Below are positions 16,759 to 24,887 of a stretch of 64,000 bases of DNA, piece after piece. The first letter of the stretch is position 1, and each line of letters begins with the position of its first letter. The notes beneath the pieces were generated by a model, which saw only the letters and a program-made list of their open reading frames with translations, did no database searches and was not told where the DNA came from. A program made the translations under genes and the position numbers. The DNA is from a virus: the IMG/VR virus record IMGVR_UViG_3300009194_000008, positions 1-64,000 of that record; one strand, 5' to 3'.

Positions 16759-18281
16759 GCTTCCTCCTGATCACTACCCAGCTGACCACCACCCGGCATG
16801 GCCAATGTCATCTCTTCATCGCGATCCACATCCCACGGAATGGTACCGATCGGCTTGAACGGCAACACAAAGTATTGGTCTTTTTCCTGGGTGACCACGT
16901 TACGGTGCTTACCCCGTTGCACGGTCAGGAAGGATTCGCCATTGATCACGACCTTATGGATGAACAGTTCCAGATCAGGCTCCTGACCCAGACGCCGGCA
17001 ACCATCGTAGTAACCCTTGTTGGCCACCACCTTAACAAAGTCTTCCACGTTCTCACGAGTCAACTGCAGCGCGTCGGACGAGAGCTGGTGAGGGGTGATG
17101 CAGGTAATGCCACGCGGAGCGGTGTAGTTACGTATCTGACGGAACAGCATCCGAATATCATCGCCAGCCACCTTAGCCTCAAGACCCGCCTTAGAGGCCA
17201 TGGCCAGGTAGTCGATGAACAACGCGACAATCTCATAGCCGTCGGCATACAGACCGTCGAGTTGGGATTTGATAGAGGCACAGGTAAACTCACTGGGATC
17301 AAAGCGATCCATGCGAATTTCAAAGCCGGTTTCGCGTAACCGTTCTGAAACGTAGGCCGCTGCCTCGTTGACGTTGACTTCCGATTCAATCACCGGCTCG
17401 CCAGTGTCGTTCTCTTTGAGGTACTTATAGATCCACAACATGTTGTCAGGGATCTCGTTCTCAAAGGTAATAAAGTATAGCAGGGGTTTACGGGTCTTAT
17501 CGCGCAGGAACGGTTTGTTGAACAGCGCCGCGTGAGTGAACAGTGAGAGCATAAACCCAGATTTGAAGCTATGCTGAAGACCCCCGACCGTTACAAACTC
17601 ACCACGCTTCAGTGCACCAACCTTACCCAGTGCTCGGTTGAGGCCCTTCCACCCCATCTGTAGGGCACCTTCGGTGGACATGGTGTTCTTGACGTTGGTG
17701 AATTGTTTGGCGAGTTCTCCCGCTTCCCCAAAATCGATACTACCCATTTGTGCTGGGTGACGCTGTGTGGTACGGGCTTCCACCAGGGGCTCCAGGCGTG
17801 CCCCCATACTACTGACTTCTTCGACGATGTCATGGATCTGCCCCCGTTTGAACACCATGCGGTGATGGGTGTCCTTGAGGATGGACATGATCTTTTCGTC
17901 GGTCAGGTGTTTGGTCAGGTTATTGCGATAGGACTGAATGGTCTTGACAATGGACTTGACGTCTTCGTACTTTTCCATCAGCGCAGTCATTAACGCTTCG
18001 TACAGAAAGTTCTCTTCGCGACATGCCACTTGAATCTGTTGGAGGACTTCGGTCTCACTCGGGAAATTATCCGCCGTCCGTCCGTTCAACCAGATCACTG
18101 AACTGCGTAATTCCAGAAACGTTTGACGACTGTGATCGTGGTCGATGGTCCCCTCGGGGATCGGTAGCGAATCAATGATGTTCGCCACTAGTTCATTGGA
18201 TGGCGACGTGGCCACCCCTTCACGGTGTTCGAGGCAAAGTAACGTAGCACAGTTGATTAACAGTTGCTTGGGGGAGAACAT
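16743..18281 (-). CDS. DnaB-like replicative helicase
   Basis: The 512-residue product has a helical N-terminal region and a RecA-like C-terminal half. Walker A is visible as GGLQHSFKS (residues 233-241) after RGEFVTV, the form seen in DnaB/gp4-type helicases. FENE near residue 275 would carry the catalytic Glu. Walker B is IVALFIDYLA (about 345-355), followed by RQIRNYT and ITCITPHQLS, which match helicase motifs 3 and 4 in style. It should unwind DNA at the phage replication fork using ATP. Length is normal for the family. The gene lies on the opposite strand from the flanking genes and diverges from 18409. Confidence 0.75.
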   Translation of the reverse strand: MFSPKQLLINCATLLCLEHREGVATSPSNELVANIIDSLPIPEGTIDHDHSRQTFLELRSSVIWLNGRTADNFPSETEVLQQIQVACREENFLYEALMTALMEKYEDVKSIVKTIQSYRNNLTKHLTDEKIMSILKDTHHRMVFKRGQIHDIVEEVSSMGARLEPLVEARTTQRHPAQMGSIDFGEAGELAKQFTNVKNTMSTEGALQMGWKGLNRALGKVGALKRGEFVTVGGLQHSFKSGFMLSLFTHAALFNKPFLRDKTRKPLLYFITFENEIPDNMLWIYKYLKENDTGEPVIESEVNVNEAAAYVSERLRETGFEIRMDRFDPSEFTCASIKSQLDGLYADGYEIVALFIDYLAMASKAGLEAKVAGDDIRMLFRQIRNYTAPRGITCITPHQLSSDALQLTRENVEDFVKVVANKGYYDGCRRLGQEPDLELFIHKVVINGESFLTVQRGKHRNVVTQEKDQYFVLPFKPIGTIPWDVDRDEEMTLAMPGGGQLGSDQEEAWWAL

Positions 18282-18340
18282 GAAAGCGTATCCTTACCTG
18301 GGTTGTCTCTCGTGGCGTAGGATATTTAACCTGGGTAGTT

Positions 18341-18362
18341 TTTCACCCTCTATGTTTATGAC
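18341..18362 (+). promoter_or_regulatory. TATG-containing leader between divergent genes
   Basis: The 127-base gap between the helicase (-) and the 18409 gene (+) holds CTCTATGTTTATGAC, after a small GGGT/ACCC hairpin. It resembles the TATG part of the recurrent element and could start the capsid transcript. Confidence 0.3.
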
Positions 18363-18408
18363 ACACGAATAACCGCGTGATAGCCCTACCATTTTATAGG
18401 ATACCCGC

Positions 18409-18936
18409 ATGCCGAAACTGCTGGTGGTTCCCCAGGACGTCGTTCGTATGATGGACGATGAGGGGATTCCGTTGTCAACGTTGGGCGATATTGATCGTAT
18501 GAGTGACGCGTTATCCGCGCATGATATGGCAGAGATCCATTTAGCGCATAAGGCGTTCCCTTTCGAATTCGATCAATCCCTCCAGATTGAGCCGGCCCGA
18601 TCACCCCTGGTCGAACTGGCAGAAGTCAAAGCACACGAGGAATTGTACCATCGTGTGAATGAACGTATACAGACGTTAAAGCTTCAGGACGAAAGTTCTA
18701 CTGAACGCTTTACTCCTGTGTACACGCTTAATCCTGTAGACGAAACGCTCTGGGTCGTAGTGCTGCAGAGGCAGGGCTCACCGGAAGGCGATCCTTACCA
18801 AGCGTTGCTCTCAGCTAATCGGGGTTTCTTTGATTCCCTGATGGCGCAGGCTTTACACCTCCACCCGTTCGAACGAGTGTGTAGCACTAACCTCTTCACC
18901 TATTATGTAGGAGCACTGCCCGTTAAAGCGGCGTAG
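18409..18936 (+). CDS. Hypothetical protein upstream of capsid, 175 aa
   Basis: The ATG at 18409 follows TAGGATACCCGC. The 175-residue product is soluble and of mixed fold with no recognised motif. It lies directly upstream of the major capsid gene, with 69 bases between them including a TATG motif. A scaffold or head-assembly role is possible from position but not visible in the sequence. Confidence 0.65.
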   Translation: MPKLLVVPQDVVRMMDDEGIPLSTLGDIDRMSDALSAHDMAEIHLAHKAFPFEFDQSLQIEPARSPLVELAEVKAHEELYHRVNERIQTLKLQDESSTERFTPVYTLNPVDETLWVVVLQRQGSPEGDPYQALLSANRGFFDSLMAQALHLHPFERVCSTNLFTYYVGALPVKAA

Positions 18937-18946
18937 TTTGTACCTA

Positions 18947-18960
18947 GATAGTATGTTGAA
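18947..18960 (+). promoter_or_regulatory. Possible late promoter of the capsid gene (TATG)
   Basis: AGATAGTATGTTGA lies in the short gap before the major capsid gene. phiKZ late promoters are reported to carry a TATG core; the match here is short, so the call is tentative. Confidence 0.3.
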
Positions 18961-19005
18961 GTGCGTTACCTTAAACCCTTCCTACGCGTAAGGAAAAAAC
19001 GACTC

Positions 19006-21270
19006 ATGAATACCAACCTGAAGAAGCTGTTTGCATCACGTCACGATGCCATGAAGAAGGACTTCGATCTGGGCGGCTTCGTCGCCTCCATGGAATCGGC
19101 CCAAGACACCGTCGGCAGTGTGCTGGCTGGTGGTAAGGAACTGGCCTCCCGTGTCTCCGTCGAATCTTTCGGCGACCTGGGCATGGAAGAAGCTCAGACC
19201 TGTCAAGAGCTCTACGCTTCCATGGAAGAAGCCCTGGAGCATGAAGGTTTCGAATCCTTCAACGCCAAGCGCGGTGATGACGCTTCCCGTATCGGTGAGA
19301 ACCAGATCATGGCAGCCACCCTGGCTTCCATCGCCGGTAACGAAGAAGTTCGCTACAAGCGCGCCATGCGCGGCATGACCACCACCCCGCAGTCCAACAA
19401 CCCGAACGTCATCTCCATCGCTCCGATGATGGATGGCCCGCACGGTCAGATGCCGGTGCTCTCCGAAGGCCAAGGCCTGGAGAACTACAACGAGAAGTCC
19501 CAGCGTGACTTCCGCGTCATCTCCGTCGCCTACAACCTGGCCGCTGCTCGTCAGGATGCCTTCGGCGAAGCCATCTACCCGACCGTCGTGGTGAACCCGA
19601 CTGAAGGTGGTGTGACCCAGAACCTGACCTACGCTGCCGTCCTCAAGGACGTCTTCCATGAAGTCACCGGCGCGCTGTTCGACACCCGTGAAGTCAACAT
19701 GGTCGAAGCCTTCCGTGACCCGTCCGTCCTGGAAGATGCCAGCACCAAGCTGGTTCCGGTCGTCGACGATGCCGACAAGAACGCTCGCGTGTTCGTGGAC
19801 CCCGCCATCATCGCTCCGGTCTCCATCGACCTCGAGAAAGGCGGTACCGTCAACACCGCTCCGCTGAAGATCGGTGAGAAGTTCGACCTGATCGGCGTGT
19901 CCAACCGTCAGCAGCTGATCGCTGGCAACATGCTGGACGTGTCCGACACCATCGACCCGGCCATGCGTCTGAAGAACCTGTACGTCCGTACCGGTGGCGC
20001 CTCCCCGAAGGTCATCAAGTTCACTGTCGAGCGCATGCCGACCGCAGTGTTCCAGCCGAGCCTGACCAACGATACCCGTCTGGCCCAGCTGAACTTCACC
20101 ACCGAAGACCTGGTGCTGTCAGCCTCTACCAAGGCCATCGACGGTTCTACCAACACCGCTATCGACGAGCTGGCCAACCGTAACTGGACCATGCGCGTCT
20201 CTGTCAGCGCTTCCGGTAACGTCTCCCTGTCCAAGGGTGATGCCTGGATCCACGCCACCCCGGTGGTGATCGAGAAGCTGCTCGACGAAGATGGTACCGC
20301 CCTGGACAAGTCCGCTGGCGATGCCGCTACCGTTGTTGACGCGTTCGGCGACATGACCGTTGTCGGTTACGACCTCGACGCCCGCTTCACCAACACCAAC
20401 CGTCGTGAGCGCGGTCAGCTGGTGCAGACCCGTACTCTGCAGTTCCGCTACCCGATCCCGATGCACAGCCCGATCACCCTGCCGATGTCCACCATGGACG
20501 AGTCTGGTCCGGGCGATGTGGTCAAGACCCTGACCGTGGCCACCAACATCCGTAACAGCAACAACGCTGTGACTCGCCTGCTGAACTACCTGGCTCAGCT
20601 GCGTGAAGTGGTGACCTCTGGTTACGACCGTCCGAAGTTCGGTGCTGTCGAAGGTGCCCTGTCCGCCATGATCCGCCCGACCTACCGGTCCGGCACCCTG
20701 GATCTGGAAGCAGCCATCGATACCGTCCGCTCCAAGGACCGTTGGGAAGACGTCTGCCAGACCATCCTCAACACCATCAAGAGCATGCTGTTCCCGGCAT
20801 ACCGCGACTCCAACATCGAGGCGGCCTTCCAGACCGTCACCGGCAACGCTGATGAGCGTCCCAAGTTCATCATCGCCACCGATAAGGAAATCGCGCATTA
20901 CCTGATGCTCAAAGGTGATGACCGGACTCTGGGTTCTTACCTGAAGTATGATATCGTCTCCACCAACAACGAGCGGTTCGATGGCAAGATCGTCATCATC
21001 CCGACTCGCGAGAACCCGGTCGAGAACGACATCCTGAACTTCGGTCAGTTCTACTACGTCCCGACCATCGTGGCCGATCTCCCGATCAGCCGCAACGGTC
21101 AGACCTCGCGTGAAATCGCTGCCGTGCCGTTCAACCTGCACGTCAACAACATCCCGTTCGCTATCGAGCTGGACGTTGTGGGTCTGGACCGCGTCATGGG
21201 TTCTTCTCAGTACAACAGCCTCCCGGGCTTCCAGACTGAGCAAGTGACCATCGAGCAGACCGCTCCCTAA
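19006..21270 (+). CDS. Major capsid protein (phiKZ gp120-like)
   Basis: I choose the ATG at 19006 (MNTNLKKLFA), preceded by TAAGGAAA; it gives 754 residues, close to the phiKZ major head protein. The N-terminal 110 residues are helical and charged, like the propeptide region of phiKZ-type capsid proteins, and the rest is a long alpha/beta body rich in Val, Thr and Asp. Codon usage is extremely biased to C or G at the third position, as expected for the most abundant virion protein. Sites of the S/A/G-x-E type used by phiKZ prohead proteases occur at residues 51-53 (SVE) and 157-159 (GLE). A strong terminator follows. The family call rests on my recall of phiKZ-like capsids. Confidence 0.8.
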   Translation: MNTNLKKLFASRHDAMKKDFDLGGFVASMESAQDTVGSVLAGGKELASRVSVESFGDLGMEEAQTCQELYASMEEALEHEGFESFNAKRGDDASRIGENQIMAATLASIAGNEEVRYKRAMRGMTTTPQSNNPNVISIAPMMDGPHGQMPVLSEGQGLENYNEKSQRDFRVISVAYNLAAARQDAFGEAIYPTVVVNPTEGGVTQNLTYAAVLKDVFHEVTGALFDTREVNMVEAFRDPSVLEDASTKLVPVVDDADKNARVFVDPAIIAPVSIDLEKGGTVNTAPLKIGEKFDLIGVSNRQQLIAGNMLDVSDTIDPAMRLKNLYVRTGGASPKVIKFTVERMPTAVFQPSLTNDTRLAQLNFTTEDLVLSASTKAIDGSTNTAIDELANRNWTMRVSVSASGNVSLSKGDAWIHATPVVIEKLLDEDGTALDKSAGDAATVVDAFGDMTVVGYDLDARFTNTNRRERGQLVQTRTLQFRYPIPMHSPITLPMSTMDESGPGDVVKTLTVATNIRNSNNAVTRLLNYLAQLREVVTSGYDRPKFGAVEGALSAMIRPTYRSGTLDLEAAIDTVRSKDRWEDVCQTILNTIKSMLFPAYRDSNIEAAFQTVTGNADERPKFIIATDKEIAHYLMLKGDDRTLGSYLKYDIVSTNNERFDGKIVIIPTRENPVENDILNFGQFYYVPTIVADLPISRNGQTSREIAAVPFNLHVNNIPFAIELDVVGLDRVMGSSQYNSLPGFQTEQVTIEQTAP

Positions 21271-21304
21271 CGGTTAGCCGTTAGCAGGAGTAGTTAGCTC
21301 ACGT

Positions 21305-21336
21305 AGAGCCCCGCCTCCGGGCGGGGCTCTATGCCG
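21305..21336 (+). terminator. Strong terminator plus TATGCC after the capsid gene
   Basis: AGAGCCCCGCC and GGCGGGGCTCT form a perfect 11-bp stem with a TCCG loop, followed by ATGCCG. It should stop most capsid transcripts before the lyase gene. Confidence 0.8.
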
Positions 21337-21403
21337 TCCGGAAGGAATACCCGCCAGGCTAATCATTTGCAGTATGTCTACATCCACTAACACCAAGGAC
21401 GTT

Positions 21404-22576
21404 ATGAAAGCCACAATTTCGTTAACCAGTGATCAAGGACAGACATTGGACGAGAAGACTGTTACCCTTGAAGTCCCGGCGCATGATGCGCTGGAGTATG
21501 CCGAAGTGGTACCTGAGGTGGTGAGTCGATGGAACGGTGGGGCCGTTATTGAACTGACCGTACATAACCACATGGTAACCCCCATACGTAACCCTCAAGT
21601 TAGCTTTTCCCTTAATGGGTCGCTGGCCGAGGTGTGGAACGGCAACATTGTGGTGAGTCAAGCACCCTATCATCAACTGCGGCTCGATGAAGAGATCATC
21701 GCCACCGGTGACAGTGGTCGGTGTCGAGTCAAGGTTTATTTAACCAACGATGTATTGCCGGAACAGTATCGGGTGTTGACTACCCTACCCGGTCCGAGTA
21801 CAGCGCCAGTGTCTCCTGACAACGTAGATAGTAACAACGACCTTGACGACTACCATCTTCTGACAACACTGATTCCTGACTACGATGAATTTGATCGTGT
21901 CATGGAAGTGCGGGACGTGTCGTCTGTCTGGGGTGAAGAGAACACTCACATTATCCCCGGTACGACAACACCGGATCGGGAACGTGGATTCCGGACAACG
22001 GTTAAAGAAGGCACCTCCTCCAATGGTGACAATGGTGTTGGGGGCACGGGCTTCGATTTCAATTTCCAAGGGTATACGACTGCTATCCTGGCGTACCGCA
22101 TTCGCTTTGAAGCGGGGTTTGATTTCGTTAAGGGTGGCAAGCTCCCCGGGTTAGCTGGCGGCGATACCCCCAGCGGCGGTCAATCCGCCGAGAACGGATT
22201 CTCGATGCGACTGATGTGGCGCGAAGAGGGCTACGGTGAAGTCTATCATTACGGACCGTATCGTGAGAACCACTATGGTGATAGCATCGGTCGGGGTAAC
22301 TTCCGCTTCGAAGCAGGTCGTTGGATGAACATCATGCAGCAGATCGTGCTCAACACGATCGGTCCTGACGGTACCCCCAATGCCGATGGGATACTGCGAC
22401 TGTGGGTTGACGGGAAGCTTGTGATTGAATCCACTTCCATGGTCTATCGCAACAAGCCCGAGGTATTGATCAGTGCCTTGATGTACACCATCTTCTTTGG
22501 TGGTACTGGGGAAGAGTGGCGGACACCGAGGGATCAGTACATCGATACCAGCAATTACGAGATTTACGTACTGTAA
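21404..22576 (+). CDS. PL14 polysaccharide (alginate/glucuronan) lyase with CBM2-like domain
   Basis: I choose the ATG at 21404 because AAGGA lies 5 bases upstream; the ATG at 21374 overlaps a TATGTC motif. Residues about 30-115 look like a CBM2-type carbohydrate-binding domain (W-x-G-G near 43, paired strands, IIATGDSGR). Residues about 150-390 match polysaccharide lyase family 14. Residues that I recall as catalytic in the Chlorella-virus enzyme vAL-1 are present with matching spacing: K246 in KGGKLPGL, S267 and R269 in GFSMRLMW, Y281 and Y283 in VYHY. The enzyme should cleave uronic-acid polymers such as alginate or glucuronan by beta-elimination. As a virion part it would degrade host capsule or biofilm; as a free enzyme it could spread into the matrix. 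No signal peptide is visible. Confidence 0.8.
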   Translation: MKATISLTSDQGQTLDEKTVTLEVPAHDALEYAEVVPEVVSRWNGGAVIELTVHNHMVTPIRNPQVSFSLNGSLAEVWNGNIVVSQAPYHQLRLDEEIIATGDSGRCRVKVYLTNDVLPEQYRVLTTLPGPSTAPVSPDNVDSNNDLDDYHLLTTLIPDYDEFDRVMEVRDVSSVWGEENTHIIPGTTTPDRERGFRTTVKEGTSSNGDNGVGGTGFDFNFQGYTTAILAYRIRFEAGFDFVKGGKLPGLAGGDTPSGGQSAENGFSMRLMWREEGYGEVYHYGPYRENHYGDSIGRGNFRFEAGRWMNIMQQIVLNTIGPDGTPNADGILRLWVDGKLVIESTSMVYRNKPEVLISALMYTIFFGGTGEEWRTPRDQYIDTSNYEIYVL

Positions 22577-22649
22577 GGAGTACTGTGGGATAAAGAAAAA
22601 ACCACGCGGGGGGGCTATGTAATGTAGACCCCCACCACAGGAAACGTAC

Positions 22650-23423
22650 ATGCTGACCACAGCACTTCGATGGAATGACAATGACCGACATTTCGGTCCT
22701 TTTTTATTTTCTCGCCGTCAGCCCGATGGTTTTACTGCCACTGGACTTGTACTTGAGTCCAATCCCGATTATGACAATGACGATAAAGCCCGTTGTTTCC
22801 TACGGTGTCATCTTGTTGGTCATACCGTAATCGTCTGGCTTCCCACACTCTTCAAGCCATACCGAGAAACGTTGCCAAGAGAGCACAGTGCACTAACCGA
22901 ATCCGAGCGTTATGATGAATACCCGAGGGAATTCGGGGTAACGCTAAACCGGGCGTTTCTGCAGGTATTTTACGGGCGTCAAACTGACGACAGTAGTACC
23001 ACCCGGAGCTGGTCGGCGTTCCTGCCTTGGACAGAAACCCGGTTAGTCAAACAGAACTTGATCGACACCCAGGGAAATGAAATCGCGAACGACGGCGCAC
23101 TACTGGCCGATGATCAATATATCCAAAACTTCACGTTTGAGGATACCGACGGTGCGGTCATCCATGCACGGACGTATTTACGCAGTCTCGAATACCGGCG
23201 CGGGGACGGTTGGTTCAAGTGGTTGGGTTACGTGACACCAATGCCCCCGGTTCGTCGGATACTGGACATCGAGTACAGTGTCGAAGTGGGGAGCGGAAAA
23301 AACGATTGGAAGGGAGGCGTGTTGGGGTGTAGCATCGAAGCGCACCCAAGAGAACTCCATGAGTCCGCGTTTATCCGACATTGTAAGAAACGTGGTCTGA
23401 CGTACCCAATCCCCGCAACGTAA
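22650..23423 (+). CDS. Conserved-style phage hypothetical protein, 257 aa
   Basis: ACAGGAAACGTAC precedes the ATG. The 257-residue product is soluble and rich in Arg, Trp and Asp. Its C-terminal half (RTYLRSLEYRRGDGWFKWLG, then DIEYSVEVGSGKNDWKGG and HESAFIRHCKKRGL) recalls uncharacterised proteins found in many tailed phages, but I cannot name a function. It is the last protein gene before the tRNA/HNH region. Confidence 0.65.
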   Translation: MLTTALRWNDNDRHFGPFLFSRRQPDGFTATGLVLESNPDYDNDDKARCFLRCHLVGHTVIVWLPTLFKPYRETLPREHSALTESERYDEYPREFGVTLNRAFLQVFYGRQTDDSSTTRSWSAFLPWTETRLVKQNLIDTQGNEIANDGALLADDQYIQNFTFEDTDGAVIHARTYLRSLEYRRGDGWFKWLGYVTPMPPVRRILDIEYSVEVGSGKNDWKGGVLGCSIEAHPRELHESAFIRHCKKRGLTYPIPAT

Positions 23424-23459
23424 AGAAATACCCAACGTCCCTATGTATTGAAGGGAAAT

Positions 23460-23484
23460 GCCCCGGTGGTGGAATTGGTAGACA
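23460..23484 (+). tRNA. Truncated tRNA-Leu 5' end
   Basis: These 25 bases match the first third of a tRNA-Leu gene: a 7-base acceptor strand GCCCCGG, then TG and a leucine-type D-arm (GTGGAATTGGTAGACA). No matching 3' part (CCGGGGC followed by ACCA) is found downstream, and an HNH endonuclease gene starts 19 bases later. It looks like a tRNA cut off by insertion of that gene, and is probably not functional. Confidence 0.6.
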
Positions 23485-23502
23485 GAACGAAAGGTAACTT
23501 CC

Positions 23503-23991
23503 ATGCTGACCATGCCTGATTGGCAGAAAGTCTATGGACCATACACCCGTAAGGATGGTAGAAAGCATGTTGTTGTTGTGACTAAAGATCCTGCCACTGG
23601 TGCAACGGTTTCCAGACAGACGATCTCGTACCCGAAGTACGTGGTTGAAGGCGTGTTGCTTGAAACATTGCCCGACGACATGACGGTTGACCACATTGAC
23701 CGCAACTTTAAAAACGACTGTCTTTCAAACTACCGGGTAGTTGATAAACCAACACATTCCCGTGAAGATGCAAGACACCGTCGTAAAGATTTAGTTGCGT
23801 GCATTGAATGTGGCGTTAACTTCATTCCGTCAAGTAATCAAGTTAACAATTGGAGTCGCTCTAAGGCAGGTCCTTTCTGCAGTAGGAGTTGTACTGGTCG
23901 TTATGGCCAAAGAGTGCAAACTACAGGAAACCGAGTAAAGCGCAAGGTTGTTGACGTGGAGTATTACTATCTAGACAAACAACTTAGATGA
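23503..23991 (+). CDS. HNH homing endonuclease with zinc ribbon
   Basis: The 162-residue product has the HNH core VDHIDRNFKNDCLSNYRVV (residues 62-80), with the DH pair, the N-rich turn and the final strand in the usual spacing. A second region has C100, C103, C126 and C130, a likely zinc ribbon for DNA binding. It lies between a truncated tRNA-Leu start and an intact tRNA-Leu, 6 bases before the latter. Free-standing HNH genes often target and interrupt tRNA or other conserved genes. It would cut a tRNA-Leu-bearing allele lacking the insert; the target is inference. Confidence 0.82.
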   Translation: MLTMPDWQKVYGPYTRKDGRKHVVVVTKDPATGATVSRQTISYPKYVVEGVLLETLPDDMTVDHIDRNFKNDCLSNYRVVDKPTHSREDARHRRKDLVACIECGVNFIPSSNQVNNWSRSKAGPFCSRSCTGRYGQRVQTTGNRVKRKVVDVEYYYLDKQLR

Positions 23992-23997
23992 AATTTA

Positions 23998-24084
23998 GGG
24001 GCGTTGGCGGAATTGTTATACGCACGTCACTTAAAATGACGCGACCGGAAGGTCATGTGGGTTAGAGTCCCACACGCCCCACCA
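23998..24084 (+). tRNA. tRNA-Leu (anticodon UAA)
   Basis: An 87-base cloverleaf is complete. Acceptor GGGGCGT pairs with ACGCCCC, the D-arm is of leucine type, and the anticodon arm GTCAC-TTAAAAT-GTGAC-like stem (GTCA/TGAC) carries TAA. A long variable arm CGACCGGAAGGTC-type hairpin and a T-arm with GGGTTAGAGTCCC follow. The 3' CCA is encoded. It reads UUA and related leucine codons. It follows the HNH gene by 6 bases and precedes the structured non-coding region. Confidence 0.93.
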
Positions 24085-24090
24085 TTTTAA

Positions 24091-24780
24091 ACAACCCGGC
24101 AAGCTGTGGGTGGATTACCGGGATACTGCAGCCTCCTAAGATGAGCGGGTATTGTGAGTTGGGGATAAGACTTGGGCAGTGTCCCTCAGCCATGATACCG
24201 AAACCCTCATTGAGTCCCATCACTGAGATTGTCTGTCGTCTGAGTGATTACGCATAGACAGGCTAGTGGTCCATCTGCTTTGCCTAACGCGCTACGGCGC
24301 TGCAAAACACAGGACAAAGTTTACACGCCTACTGGGTGGTCCACGAAGGGGTGGAGGTTAGGCATGCTGGTCCGATACATGCTGACCTTACGAAAGCTGA
24401 GACTGGACAAGTCGTGGGGCGTTCGCCTTTAATTGGGAAATTATTGGCGAGCTACTGAGTGTTAGTAGGTTACTGCTGGGAGCTGCCCGGTGCTGATACG
24501 AAAACCTTAAAACCCACGGCGGGCCTATTACGCCCTGGATGTTACTTCGGTAACGCGGGGCATTGGTGGTACCACATCTGGTGGGCCACACTACCTGTGT
24601 TCCAGCACAGTTGAACCCACGAACATGCGACTGACTGGAGAGTCGTATACAAGGCTAGAAGTAATCCAACTGTATCGGCGTCCCTCGGGCCCTTGAACCG
24701 ATACGACAGCGATGAATTGGTGAGTTGGGAGCCTGAACCCAATGCCCCTGGGTAACCAGGGTGCGCGAGATGCACCAAGC
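24091..24780 (+). ncRNA. Candidate giant structured RNA (GOLLD/ROOL-like position)
   Basis: About 700 bases lack any gene with a ribosome site but are packed with perfect helices. Examples are CCCGG/CCGGG (24095/24118), a nested pair ATGAG-GGTAT with ATACC-CTCAT (24141-24210), ATCACT/AGTGAT (24219/24243), TTTGC/GCAAA enclosing GCGC/GCGC (24279-24306), GCCTA/TAGGC enclosing CCAC/GTGG (24327-24363), GTTAC-UUCG-GTAAC (24541), CTGTG/CACAG (24595), CGACT/AGTCG (24628), GTATCGG/CCGATAC (24672/24698), TTGGG/CCCAA (24725), CCCTGG-GUAA-CCAGGG (24746) and GGTGC/GCACC (24760). UUCG and GNRA loops are hallmarks of folded RNA. It lies 3' of a tRNA, as GOLLD and ROOL often do, and ends at a terminator. Class membership is unproven; it could be a new class. 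Confidence 0.65.
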
Positions 24781-24814
24781 GACATAATACCCTCCCTTCG
24801 GGGAGGGGTTATGT
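24781..24814 (+). terminator. Hairpin with TTATG on both sides, ends the RNA region
   Basis: CCCTCCC and GGGAGGG form a 7-bp stem with a UUCG loop, followed by GTTATGTTT. GACATAAT on the left gives ATTATGTC on the other strand. It marks the 3' limit of the structured region. Confidence 0.75.
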
Positions 24815-24887
24815 TTACGTGGAGTCCATGAGATTTGACATCTACATTATTACGGTGAGCTTAACCCAACCGTAAGGAGTCTTACTC

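Noticed and set aside
20119-21243. Long minus-strand open frame opposite the capsid gene
   Set aside because: It is a shadow caused by the strong C/G third-position bias of the capsid gene; the product is His/Gly/Val-rich with no start site.
23460-24084. Group I or II intron in tRNA-Leu
   Set aside because: No 3' exon matching the GCCCCGG acceptor strand was found, and I could not see intron core motifs. A truncated tRNA plus a free-standing HNH gene fits better.
24244-24432. Short protein frame inside the structured region
   Set aside because: It lacks a ribosome site and its composition is that of a chance frame over hairpin-rich RNA.
24700-24780. A further tRNA ending in GCACCA
   Set aside because: The bases before the ACCA do not pair with any 5' acceptor strand at tRNA distance, and no anticodon arm is present.
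24085-24785. RNase P RNA or tmRNA
   Set aside because: The conserved cores I know for these RNAs are not visible, and there is no tRNA-like end with a matching 5' acceptor strand.
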